Shown one piece after another: positions 23,863 to 34,015 of a stretch of 64,000 nucleotides of DNA. The notes beneath the pieces are model-generated. The model searched no databases. It saw nothing but the letters and a program-made list of their open reading frames with translations, and was not told the DNA's origin. Source of the DNA: Megamerina dolium (lineage: Eukaryota > Arthropoda > Insecta > Diptera > Megamerinidae); NCBI GenBank assembly GCA_963854835.1, contig OY978528.1:35075335-35139334 (forward strand), read 5' to 3'. Each line of letters starts with the position of its first letter. Within the stretch, counting starts at the first letter, position 1. A program made the translations under genes and the position numbers.

Positions 23863-24916
23863 TAGTCAAGTCGCATCCACTTCATCTTGACTGCGATTTG
23901 ACAGTTGACATTTATGTTTCATTGCCATGTAAAAAGTTTTTGGCATCAATTGTTTACAATCATAGAATGGTGCGACATCGAAAATCGTATTGTTGTAGTT
24001 GGCCTACTAAAACTCAACATGGGAAAAGGCGATATCTTTCAGACGTTGCGACCGCTTGGAATCACTCGCAATTTAGTGTATCGTACTGTGAACTTGTTTA
24101 AGGACACTGGTGGAGTACGAGACCATCAAAAATCTGGCAGTCTGCGCATTATGAGATCTCCGAAAGCGATCACAGACGTGAAGCTACGAATCGACCGAAA
24201 ATCGCTGCGAAAACAGAAAATCTTGTCGCAGAAAATGCAAATGTCACAAAAATACATATCCATGAAGATTTGCAACTCAGCGCGTACAAACGACGTACTG
24301 AACACCTGCTCACGAAGGCATTGGAGGGAAAACGCAAGTAGAAATCGAAAGCATTAGGCACCCGGTACGCTCACAGACAAATTCTGTTTACTGACGAGCA
24401 AATCTTCACCGTAGATGAATCGTTCAATAAACAGAACGATCGTGTGTATGCTTGGTCATCCAGAGCAGCATCCCAACTCATCCCGAGAATCCAAAGAGGC
24501 CTCTGCTCCAGCTCACAAAGCAAAAACGACTCAACTGTGGCTAAAAAACAACATTCCGGACTTCATATCAACGGATGATTTGACAGCTGGTAGTCCAGAA
24601 CTCAACCGGTTGAATTACAAGTTGTGGTCCGTATTAGAGGGCATGGATTGCTCTACTCGACACCCAAATATTGAGTCGTTGAAATGAGCTCTTGTCCGTG
24701 CAGTGGACATTTTCCCATGCATGAAGTGCGTCTCGCGATCTATGAGTGGCCAGATTGTCTCAAATCGTGCTGGAAGGCAAATGGAAGTAATTTCGAATAA
24801 GTTGTTCCAAGATTTGTAGCCATTGAATAACCCAATCAAAAAAAATTTTTGAAAAATATTAATTCGTTTTCATTTGGCGTCGATTTGTCTGTGTACCAAT
24901 ATTTATGACTTGACTA
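23863..24916 (+). mobile_element. maT-like Tc1/mariner relic with short inverted ends
   Basis: The ends are TAGTCAAGTC at 23863-23872 and its exact complement at 24907-24916. Each terminal TA is likely the target duplication. The ~1.05-kb interior encodes a degraded transposase on the + strand. Length and motif content (RILFTDEQIFTVD-like, then FNKQNDRVYAWSS) fit the maT-type group of mariner-like elements; that subgroup name is from memory and less certain than the superfamily. Confidence 0.8.
23905..24850 (+). pseudogene. Broken Tc1/mariner transposase
   Basis: The N-terminal paired-type HTH reads GKGDIFQTLRPLGITRNLVYRTV, followed by GGVRDHQKSGSLRIMRSPK. Farther on are HRQILFTDEQIFTVDESFNK (near 24375), with the first catalytic Asp in TDEQ, and NDRVYAWSS. 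A C-terminal frame (24415-24687) carries SPELNRLNYKLW, where the third catalytic residue, Asp in SPDLNPLDY-type motifs, is Asn. The block holding the second Asp appears deleted, since the frame passes from QSKNDSTVAKKQHSGLHI directly to this region. Several frameshifts separate the parts, so it is inactive. Confidence 0.75.
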
Positions 24917-25580
24917 GGTATTATGAAACGTAGTAAACAACGTAAATATATTTTTTTTTTTTCTTACCTTGTGACAGTTGTATGAACAATATAATAATGT
25001 CAATCCTCTAAAATTAATTGTGTGGCACATTGTTATTGATATTGTGGTTGTATTTATTTATTTCATTGATTATGCAGTTAACTCTTCTTATAGCTGTAAT
25101 TTTTTTTTTTTTTTTTTTTTATTTTACTTGTGCGCAGAGTTGTAGCGAAATTTTGCATATGCATACTCATGCATAATCATACAACAGATTAATACAAACG
25201 TCAAACGAAAAAGGTAATGAAGATGGAGAATAGAATAAACAAATTTGTAATCAACAATAATATTTAGCAATATTTTTGAGGGATTGCAACCTTGAAAATT
25301 TTAGAAGAAGTTATGCACAAAGTTCGTTACAATAAATTGAATTGCAAAGATTCTACTCATACTAGATTTTCATCTAAAATAAATAAAATAAAAATTTTCA
25401 TCTGCTTGCAGTTTAAGTATGATTGGTGGATGATTTTAGACACAATGTTTTTCGAGTTAATCTCGATTTTTTTTATTCTTTTTTTAAGACAATGCTGTGT
25501 ATAAATTTACAGACAACTGTACTAAATGCACTATGCAACTATGACATTTAAAATACAAAAGATACTCAAAAAGAAGCAAT
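24917..25580. other. Spacer without recognisable genes
   Basis: AT-rich, with a 22-base poly-T run at about 25100-25120 and another near 24950. No coding or repeat signature is recognised. Confidence 0.5.
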
Positions 25581-25599
25581 TATCCAATGAGTCACGAGG

Positions 25600-25980
25600 T
25601 ATAGCAATTTCACAGCATATTCAGTGTGTCTTTTCTTTTTAATCGACAATGCCCCGTGCTCAGCAACAATTGCCTAGCAAGGGGATTCGGATGACTGTGT
25701 AATTTTTGAATGTAGCTTCTGCAAGACATTGCATTTTCCTCAGAAATTGTGGGTACCTTTAAATCTCGATGGTTCCTCATATACCAAGGCGCGTTTACAA
25801 TAATTCGCAGACACTTGGATTGTATTCGCTGCAATTTTTCGATATTTGAGGGAGATGCGGTGCCCCAAAACTGAATACCATAAGTCCAGATTGGCTTCAG
25901 GATTGCTTTATATAATAGCTCTTTGTATTCGATTCGATTATCCAATTTGCTTAGTAGTAAACAATTCCATTTCATTTATA
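25600..25980 (-). mobile_element. 3' fragment of a Jockey-type LINE
   Basis: The minus-strand frame 25975-25610 encodes the last ~120 residues of a Jockey-clade ORF2. It shows LLYKAILKPIWTYGIQFWGT (RT thumb), SNIEKLQRIQSKCLRIIVNAP, then VPTISEENAMSCRSYIQKLH and HPNPLARQLL. Motif order and spacing fit the Jockey/BS group, which lacks RNase H. The frame is uninterrupted, suggesting a relatively young, strongly 5'-truncated insertion. No poly(A) tail or target duplication is visible. Confidence 0.8.
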
Positions 25981-26399
25981 TTGAAGTTGAAGGTCAGATC
26001 AAATCAATCGAGTTCGTATACTAAAGCAAGGGAATTTCTTATTTTTTCAATAATTAATCCTCACTCCCACTCAGCGTTAACCAATAAATAATCACATAAG
26101 TGATAAAATACCAAATGCCTAGTTATTGTGCCTACTAACTAGGCCACCTACGACCAATACAATCATGGGTTTTAAGAATGTACGAATAAATTTGTTATAT
26201 ATTGTACATTAATATGCATGCTTTGATTAGGTCTTAAGCGCGTGTTTAGATTGAAACTAGATGATAGCTAGGAATAGGAATGGGAATTATACAAATACGT
26301 TGATAAAAATAATTTCTAATAAAAATACTTCCTAAAAATATTTCATAACTGAAAAATAATGTTTACAAGTTTATAAAATTAAAAAGTTTTCGCTTCTGA

Positions 26400-26514
26400 C
26401 GTGCAATCCCACGACTGATTCATTTTTTAATCTGTGGCGTTGTTTTAAAAGAACACTTCGGAACTAATACTTGTAATACCTACACAAATGGCATATTTGT
26501 GGTTAAAATAGACC
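26400..26514. other. Flank of the RTE-like LINE
   Basis: Short AT-rich flank; no feature recognised. Confidence 0.3.
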
Positions 26515-27912
26515 GTGCTTGGTTTCCCATTGCAGCATAAATACTGCCCTAGTAAAATCTCTAAGAAACTTAACCGAAATTATATGAGAGCCATATATGC
26601 CTACAGAAAAACCCTGCGTGCAGTCGCTACGCGAGCTGTTAAGAAGCGGTACAGAGAGAAAAGTAGTGCAGAGAGATGTCTTTTCAGGCGCAAGAAAAGA
26701 GAATAAGAAAGACGCGAGTGTGAGGAGATAGAGATGTGTACCGACAAGAATAAGACTAGAAAATTCTTCGAAAAGATCAAGCGCCTGAGTGGCGGTTTAA
26801 ATCCCGGAGCCTCTTCTTGTCGTGATGGAAATGGGAATCTGGTTACAGATGTCCAGAGTGTACTGAGTCTATGGAGGGAATACTTCTCCACGTTACTAAA
26901 CGGCGATGCTACGAACAATTCCGCCAGTGGAGGAGTTTGCCCGATAACCCCAATTACAGATGATGATGTGGATGTTCCACCACCCGACTATGACGAGGTT
27001 AAAACGGCCATTTTAAGCCAGAAGAACAACAAAGCTGCAGGTGCTGATGGCCTGCCTGCCGAGTTGTTTAAAACCGAAGGTGATGAGCTGCTCGCCTGCA
27101 TGCACCAGCTCATAAGCAGAATATGGTCGGATGAAAGCATGCCTGATGATTGGAGTCTCAGAGTTCTCTGTGCGGTACATAAAAAGGAGACCCCACAATT
27201 TGCGCCAACTACCGTGGAATAAGTCTCCTGAGCATCACATACAAGGTCTTATCAAGCGTATTGTGTGAAAGATTGAAGCCCATGCTCAGCAATCTGATTG
27301 GACCTTATCAATGTGGCTTCAGACCTGGTAAATCTACCATCGACCAAATTTTCACACTACGCCAAATCCTGGAGAAGACCCAAGAAAAACAGATCGACAC
27401 ACACCACCTATTTGTTGATTATAAAGCCCCATTCGACAGTCCGGTAAGGGATTTCCTCTACGCAACAATGTCTAAGTTCGGTATTCCTGCAAAGCTCATT
27501 CGACTTTGTAGAATGACACTGCATAACTCCCGTTGAAAGAAAAGTCCTATGCAAGATCTTTGGACCTATTTGTGTTGGTCGCGAGTACCGAATAAGGTAC
27601 AATCATGAGCTGTACGAGCTGTATGCCGATATTGACATAGTAAAGCGCATCAAAATCCAGCGGCTGCGTTGGCTAGGTCATGTCGAGCGAATGGAAGAAC
27701 ACGCTCCAGCTAAGAAGGTGTTATATTCGGAACCCGCTGGAGGACGACGCAGAAGAGGAAGACCTAACCTAAGGTGGAAAGTCCAAGTACTTGAGAACCT
27801 GACGGCGCTTGGAATTTCTAACTGGCGCCAGCTAGCGAAGAACAGAGATGGCTGGCGAAGCATGTTATATTCGGCCAAAATCGATATTCGGTTGTTATGG
27901 CCACATAAGTAA
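26515..27912 (+). pseudogene. RTE-like LINE ORF2 remnant (linker, RT fingers, C-terminus)
   Basis: The first frame (26515-26706) ends at a stop but continues in phase as RECEEIEMCTDKNKTRKFFEKIKRL, so only one stop (26704-26706) interrupts it. NNKAAGADGLPAELFK (27028-27075) is the RT finger motif. A missing G in a short G run near 27185 shifts the frame; translation in the next frame resumes as ANYRGISLLSITYKVLSSVL and IGPYQCGFRPGKSTIDQIFT. HHLFVDYKAPFDSPVRDF holds the first RT Asp (FVDYKA, with the usual Ala before Phe changed to Pro). The YADD box is absent through the internal deletion. The last part (27541-27912) is the C-terminus with LRWLGHVERMEEHAPAKKVL. Confidence 0.8.
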
Positions 27913-27921
27913 CTACGTAAG
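26515..27921 (+). mobile_element. RTE-like LINE, copy 1, internally deleted
   Basis: This is a + strand LINE copy lacking its 5' end and a central block. Its 3' coding end and the shared last bases (GATATTCGGTTGTTATGGCC, then ACATAAG) match copy 2 at 59424-59454 almost base for base. Compared with copy 2 it lacks about 620 bases between 27535 and 27540, the equivalent of 58458-59081, which contain the RT YADD box. A rosa mariner starts at 27922, directly after its TAAGTAACTACGTAAG tail. The clade name RTE-like rests on the C-terminal motif RLRWLGHVERM and is tentative. Confidence 0.85.
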
Positions 27922-28020
27922 TAAAGGGTTATCCATTTTGCGGTTTCAAAAGTAAATGTAAATAAAACACATATATTTATCATGATATTTCTTTTTTATT
28001 ATAAAGTTTAAACGTTGACA

Positions 28021-29105
28021 TTATGTGTGAAATACTACATCATTTAAATGACCACCACGCGAATTGTTGCAAGCATCGATTCTTTTGAGGTAATTTTCGA
28101 CCACTTTTTGACACATATTGGGCGGTATCTCAGCCATAACGTGACGAATGTTGGTTTTTAGGTGCTCAAGAGTTAAAGGTTTATCTGCATAAACACGGTC
28201 TTTCGCGTAGCCCCACAAAAAAAGTCAAGCGGTGTCAAATCGCATGATCTTGGTGGCCACTTGATATCGCCACGACGAGAAATTACGCGGCCAGCAAATT
28301 TCTCTTGCAATAAAGCCATATTCGCTCGAGTTGTGTGGCATGTGGCACCGTCTTGTTGAAACCACATATTCTCTAAGTCGTATTCTTCAATAGCAGGCAA
28401 AAAAAAGTCGGTTATCATATGACCATAACGCTCCGAATTGACGGTGACAGTCGTTTCATCGTCGTTTTCGAAGAAGTAAGGTCCAATCACACCTCCGGCC
28501 CAAAGAGCGCACCAAACAGTGACTTTTTGTGGATGTAGTGGCCTCTCTTCAATTACTTGAGGATTCTCAAAACCCCAAATACGACAATTTTGTTTGTTAA
28601 CATACCCACCGAGTGAGAAATGTGCTTCGTCGCTGAAGAAAATTTTGTTCGAAAAATCGCCGTCCACCGCCTGTTGTTCAAACCCCCATTCGACGTATCT
28701 ACGACGTTGTGAATGGTCAGCTGGCTTCAGTTGTTGTGTGAGCTGGATTTTATATGGATGTAGGTGTAGATCCAAATGCAAAATACGCCATAATGTGCCG
28801 TAAGACAGTCTTAATTTCTGAGAACGACGAGGAATCGACACATTCGGGTCTTCGGCAACACTTTCACTTACAGCAGCGATATTTTCGGTGGTACGAGCGA
28901 AACGATGATGCACAGGCCTTACAATATCTGTAACCGATCCAGTCTCTTTATATTTCTTCACAATTTTGCCAATTGCTTTCGTAGTTGGACGATTATGCAC
29001 ACCATAATCTCCTCTTAAAGCACGATATGTGGCTGTGGCAGAATCACCATTTTTGTAGTAGGTTTTTACAATTTTAATGCGTTGTGCGATAGTTAAGCGA
29101 TCCAT
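28021..29105 (-). CDS. Rosa-type mariner transposase, one frameshift from intact
   Basis: Cut-and-paste transposase acting on the element's own inverted ends. The start ATG at 29105 (MDRLTIAQRIKIV) is chosen over the one at 29156 because the protein family begins with this HTH segment. An N-terminal HTH pair (residues 1-110) is followed by the catalytic domain. The Asp residues lie in FFSDEAHFSLGG, FQQDGATCH and CDLTPLDFF. There are 41 residues between the second and third, the DD41D signature. At about 28214-28220 a T run on the coding strand has 7 T where 8 would keep the frame. With one more T, the ORF continues as WGYAKDRVYADKPLTLEHLK to a TAA at 28021, giving about 361 residues. The lesion could be real or a homopolymer assembly error. 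Confidence 0.88.
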
Positions 29106-29123
29106 TTTTGCAAATGTCAGACT

Positions 29124-29257
29124 TTGAACTGAAAAAGAAAGAAATTGTTTTAACAACTCAGTTTGACAGATGTAATTCTAGCAGATGTAATTGAACTGAA
29201 AAAGAAAGATATTGTTTTAACAACTCAGTTTGACAGATGTAATTCTAGCCCTATACT
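29124..29257. repeat. 67-bp tandem duplication in the rosa 5' leader
   Basis: The stretch starting TTGAACTGAAAAAGAAAGA occurs at 29124 and again at 29191, with almost identical sequence through TTTGACAGATGTAATTCTAG. It lies between the right inverted repeat and the transposase ATG, so on the minus strand it is promoter or leader DNA. Confidence 0.9.
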
Positions 29258-29286
29258 TATGAAACCGCGAAATGGATAACTCTTTA

Positions 29287-31468
29287 TATCATGCGAGAAG
29301 AATACAGGAAGTTACTGACTTTCACCTTCAATTAACCAGTTGAAGATAGTGCAAAGATGCAATCCTATTGATGACTGCCAATAGAATCGCAAATCTAAGA
29401 ATGTATCACGAAAAGTCCCCATCCGCTCCATCTTATCTATCTTTTAATTGCGCTCAATGTTCCTATGACCTAAAACCCATCATTACCATACCATACCACC
29501 ACCATCACCATTCTCCATAGAGCATGTTAGTCGATAACATCCCATTCAATCGAGTAAACCATCTTTCGACAAGTACGAACCCTTTAGGCGAATTTTTGTG
29601 CCATCTTTTTATGACAATTCATAATTTCATTCATTCTGAAATGACTAAATGACATGCTTCAAGAAAAAATCTCTAAATCCTATTTAAATTGTAATAATAA
29701 AATCTAAACAAGTGATCTTTTTTTGTTTTTTATTTAATAAAAACGTCGTCTCAATTTCATAATCGTGCAAATCTGAATTAACAATAAAAGTAGTAAGTAT
29801 CATTGTCATTATCTATAATAATCCTTAACAATGCGCATAAAAATCTCAATTAACACTTCATGACACAACTCATTTGCCAATTATATGCCAACAACAAAAC
29901 AGCAAGAACGCCAACAATAACAATAATATGGCATGAAAACTAAAACAAACCAATAAAAACATACCAAGAACGAATACAAACACAAATGCAAATACAAATA
30001 AAAACACAAACACTCACACACAAACTCATTGAAAGCGCCCCTCAACAAACATAAATTATCAACATAATCAAGTAGGTGGTCGATCGTTTCGTCACACACA
30101 CACACACCAACACAACAGTGCTTATGGATATTCGGGGTGTATGGCTGTGTGTTTGTGTATGTTTGTGGCTGTCACACATTAGCGTAATTAATATGCATTA
30201 ATAATGGGCGTGTCCGTATCCGTGTGATGTAGCGTGTGTTTGTGTACATAAATGAATGTGTAAATACACAAACAAATGCGCATGTGCGCTTCCCTACTTG
30301 TTGTTCAGCTGATTTGTTGACAGCATCAACAAGAAAAAGGCTGGCAGGTAGCAATAACAGCAGCAGCAGCAGCAAATAGCAAATTTTAAATGTTATTAGC
30401 ATTTCTGCTGCTGCTGTTATAGTTGTTGTTGTTGGATGCAAAAACGTTAATTTATGCGAGCTGAAAAGAAATAAAAAAGGTTACGTGAGCCGTTGTTTTG
30501 TTTGAAGTTCATATACATATGAATTTACAACACATATGTATATGTATGAAGAAGCTAAAGAAGCTGTAGTAGCAGAAAAAAAATACAATTTCAATTTCTA
30601 TAAAATTTATGAATTTGTTAATTTGTTGTTTGTCATTTTAGCAATAAAACCAAACACAGAAACACATACGAATACCATACTGATTATTCCTTTATTCGCC
30701 ACATTCATTCGCTTTTACGCTTCTTTCGTTCTGCAACAAAGCGCTTCAAATTAATGAGATTTTAGTTTGTTTTGTCTCACATTTTGCCTTGTTGAACATA
30801 TGTATTGTCGTTTTTGTGACATTGCTTATGTTGTGTTTGATTTATTTTAAATTTTTTTCTTTTCTTTAAATACCGACATATGTACTTGTATATTATGAAA
30901 GCGGGGGTGATATTGCAAAAAAAAAATGTATTTAATTTCTAAAATTAATGTGCGTTAAATTAGCAACAATTTAGCTGTCATTTGTTTTGTTTAATCCATT
31001 GGTTTTAGAATGTGTTAATTATCCATAAGACATATTGAAAATTTAACATTTTAAGGGTTATTTCAATTTGCTGCTTGTTTTAAGTTTTAATTTATTAACA
31101 CATACAAGGGGGTGCAATTGCATTTGCATTTTTTTGAGCAATTAAAGAGGCATTATTTAATTAAAATTTGCATAAACTTAGTGATGTTACATAGTTGCAC
31201 ATACTGTACGCCTGTAATACTACGAGCTTAGAAACACCGCGACCGTGCGAACATCTTAGGTCAAAACTGGGATATCGTCATTTTTGATTCACCAAAAAAA
31301 TTATATATCTACTGCATGTACACAAAGTTTGATGCTTTTGAATATAAGCATTTACCAGATAACAGTATTTGCGGATGGTCCAGTACTCTTAAAGTAGAAT
31401 ATACTGTAATCGTGGATGCTACCAATGCCTCATAAAAGTGTGCAGTACATAAAAATAATCAAATTTTG
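29287..31468. other. Spacer without recognisable genes
   Basis: The region is CA- and CAA-rich (29890-30110 and 30160-30440). It contains a CAG/CTG hairpin, listed separately. Frames at 29881-30105 and 30172-30441 (-) are Cys/Leu-rich products of those repeats. A small frame at 30536-30754 (+) has no recognisable domain. Confidence 0.5.
30354..30420. repeat. Hairpin with CAG/CTG arms
   Basis: The arm ATAACAGCAGCAGCAG (30354-30369) is exactly complementary to CTGCTGCTGCTGTTAT (30405-30420), with a 35-base loop. The exact ATAA/TTAT extension shows the pairing is not only a chance match of two triplet runs. Confidence 0.85.
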
Positions 31469-32690
31469 TTAGGTTAGGTTAGTGCGGCAGCGCACCCAAT
31501 GAGAAAGTAATACCACCCGGTAGTGTCCAATTCCTACCCATTGAACCAATCGGAGCTGTTTATAAACCTCAGAAAATTCGCTATTAAAAATTCTCAGAGT
31601 GGTGCCAGATTATTTAGGTAGTAATACCCAAGCAATTTTTTTCTTCTAACGTAGACTGGAGACAGTAGTTTCGTGACTGTCTCCAGTTTATCATCATTTT
31701 AGCAACTCCTGCAGAAATCATTTGCCAGACGGTCTAAAGAATGCTTAACGGCATTACTATCTATGAAGCAGTGGCACTGAACCACTCCTACAATGGCAGA
31801 TATGTCCCTTTTGTTTAGGTAAATGAGTATTTTAGTACGGTTTTTTGCTAACTTCTGGCCACAAATACTTCGCCGTACCATAGGTGAGGATTCTTTGAGC
31901 AACGTTGGAGGTTAATACTTCCAAGTTGTATTTGCTCATTTGTAGTGGAGTTCCTGAAAGTCCATTTTCATCTTAAAGTGCTTCAATCATTCCCTGACTT
32001 GTGATCTCGTCCGCTCTACAGTTCCTTGTTATTATCCTATGATGGAGCACCCAGTGTAGGAGTATATTATGCTGCTCTGTGATCTCATTAAGAAATCTGC
32101 TGCAATTCAAAATGGTGTTCGGTGCTTTTATTGCTGCTTTATTGGATGCAAATGTTTCTCGGTGAAACATCGCTCTGTTTGATGCAAGTGAGTGCAATGT
32201 GAATAGCTTTGATCTTCGCCTGAATTACACTAAAATCATCAGGGAGGCAAAATGAAATGTTTATATTGAGTTTAACCAAATATACGCCACCTCTCATACT
32301 TCAGTAAAGACGTAAGTGCAATTCTGTGAAAATCCCTCTGGCTCCCATACTTGTCTATCTGGAAAAGCAGTCAATAATTTCCGCTCAAAGAGGTAAAGGG
32401 TCTTGATGTAATCAAATGAAGTGTTTATATTGAAGTTATTTAGAATGCTGACATTACTTATGGTACTGAATGACCATTGATTCAGGGTCATACAAGTAAG
32501 TCAACCGGCGCCAGATTTAGAAGCACGTCGGATACCAATGACAGTGTTATCCTAAGTGATCCTGTAATAAGAATGCATGTTGCTCATTATAATATCCCTA
32601 GGGGTTCCCTATCTGAGGATTTATTAAGTGCCGTCTACCAGACCAATATTCCATAAAAGACCATAACTACTCCATAACTAATACTAATCC
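31469..32690 (-). mobile_element. RNase H-bearing LINE relic with TTAGG-like tail
   Basis: This is a minus-strand LINE 3' portion. From high to low coordinates it shows RT thumb LLNLAPVDLLV (near 32530) and WSFSTISNVSILNNFN (near 32450). RNase H pieces FASNKAAIKAPNTIL and LLHWVLHHRIITRNCRADEI (32150-31990) follow, with the C-terminal NKRDISAIVGV..CHCFI and ANDFCRSC (31830-31700). The tail reads TAACCTAACCTAA on the coding strand. The same ANDFCRSC block and tail occur in the LINE at 47813-48313, so these are one family. Multiple frameshifts and stops make it dead. The upper boundary is approximate. Confidence 0.75.
31699..32197 (-). pseudogene. RNase H and C-terminal remnants of LINE ORF2
   Basis: Two frames, 32197-31973 and 31902-31699, are separated by a frameshift. 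The first keeps the RNase H C-terminal half, with the His replaced by a neighbouring pattern (WVLHHRIITRNCRADEI, where WVPGHRDIPGNCRADEL would be usual). The second carries the start of the zinc-knuckle region up to ANDFCRSC, where it stops. Confidence 0.7.
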
Positions 32691-32699
32691 CTAAAAACG

Positions 32700-33928
32700 G
32701 TGTTATGTGTTAAGTAAAGGAAAAATGTTTAAAATGTTGCCAATTTTTCGACATTTTTCTTATAAAAATACATTCAGCACATCAAAATTGAATTTTTTGT
32801 GAAGCTTAAACTTAACTTTGTTGTAATTTTTACTCAGGATCATAACTGGAATTTTGCCTTTGTATCACTTGCCAATTTGACTCACTCTAATTTATCATGA
32901 ATCTATCTAAATATTTTTATCACTTATATCATTTACATGAGTACTCGTATATTTGCAGTGTACATATAAATAAATATTGCAAAATATAAAAATCTTATAT
33001 TCCGGGTATACTCGTATATCGTACAGGTATGCATACGGGTACATTTTGTCATTGTTTATATTGCAGTTGGCCTGAGCAATTATTGTTAAATAAAAATATT
33101 TCTTTTAATATATTGTACATACTACTAATATACTCGAATTCAAAACTAGAAAGAGCGAAGAAGAAACGTTGGAAAATATACATATATGTACATTTATACA
33201 AATACATATTTGCAAACAAATTGATGTAATGTTCTTCGACATGTTTATTGAATTTTCCAAATCAAAAAATGCTCAATTATAATTCGTTCTATTTACAATT
33301 GCTTTACTACAAACGCACTCATTCCCATGAAGATAACTAAATACAATATATGTAGTATGTGTACTATGTGTGCACTTGCAGATGTTCACATACGCATATG
33401 TATGTGTTTGCTAATTTTATACTTATACCACATTGCCGCCTCTTACATTGAAGACTGCATAATAGCTAATTTAACTACCTACAGTAAGGCCTTCACAACT
33501 TTTTTCAGAAAGGCACAAATTTTAGCATTTCGAATCATAAGTACACATTTGCAATTCAAAGCAAGAAAGAGCTTGCTTTCAAATGTTATGTGTTAGAAAT
33601 TGACTAATATATGTAAGACCCTATTCCTACATTCTACAGAATGTTTCGTCATAATTAAAATATAACATCTTTTAACACCTTATGAATATCCCAATAGTAT
33701 TCAGACATAAGTCAATATATCATATACGTATATAAAGAATTTTAAGTCGTTCAAGGTTGCTTATTTTATAATCATTATTTCTTCTATTTCTTTAAAACGC
33801 ATACTTACCACCATTTGCAAATTAACTTCAATAATATTTTATCAATTATATTGGTATGGGCACTATTGAACTGGAAAGCAGAAAGTAATATGTGAATATT
33901 ATGATACCAAGTACAATCTACAAAGCCC
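32700..33928. other. Spacer without recognisable genes
   Basis: AT-rich sequence with TATATGTA runs. Short frames at 33029-33229 and 33327-33596 (+) have no recognisable domain. Confidence 0.5.
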
Positions 33929-34015
33929 TTTTGTGCGTTGGCCTTCTGTGCATAAGGTCTCCCAACCAAATTCCGGAACAAGTAACTCTATATCGTTTTT
34001 TCTAGAACCCTACAG
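33929..34015 (+). mobile_element. Possible old tRNA-derived SINE head, copy G
   Basis: TGCGTTGGCCTTCTGTGCAT followed by AAGGTCTCCC and AATTCCGG resembles the second half of the SINE head. A later ATATCGTTTTTTCTAGAACC resembles the start of the SINE body (ATATCGATAAGATTTTTCTTTCGAACG). The first half (A box) is not recognisable. It may be a chance match. Confidence 0.35.

Larger units (their letters stand above)
27922..29286 (-). mobile_element. Nearly complete rosa (DD41D) mariner
   Basis: The terminal inverted repeats match at 28 of 31 bases. The left end reads AAGGGTTATCCATTTTGCGG from 27924; the complement of the right end reads AAGAGTTATCCATTTCGCGG. TA flanks both sides (27922-27923, 29285-29286). 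The transposase gene is on the minus strand. Total length is 1365 bp, of full size. It sits directly on the tail of an RTE-like LINE. DD41D mariners of this type are known from tephritid flies (the rosa group, described from Ceratitis rosa). Confidence 0.92.

Noticed and set aside
28594..28803. Plus-strand frame opposite the rosa transposase
   Set aside because: Antisense shadow of the transposase coding sequence.
31469..31481. Interstitial telomere
   Set aside because: Only about two and a half units, fixed at the 3' end of a LINE; it recurs at 47813 in the same position of the same family.
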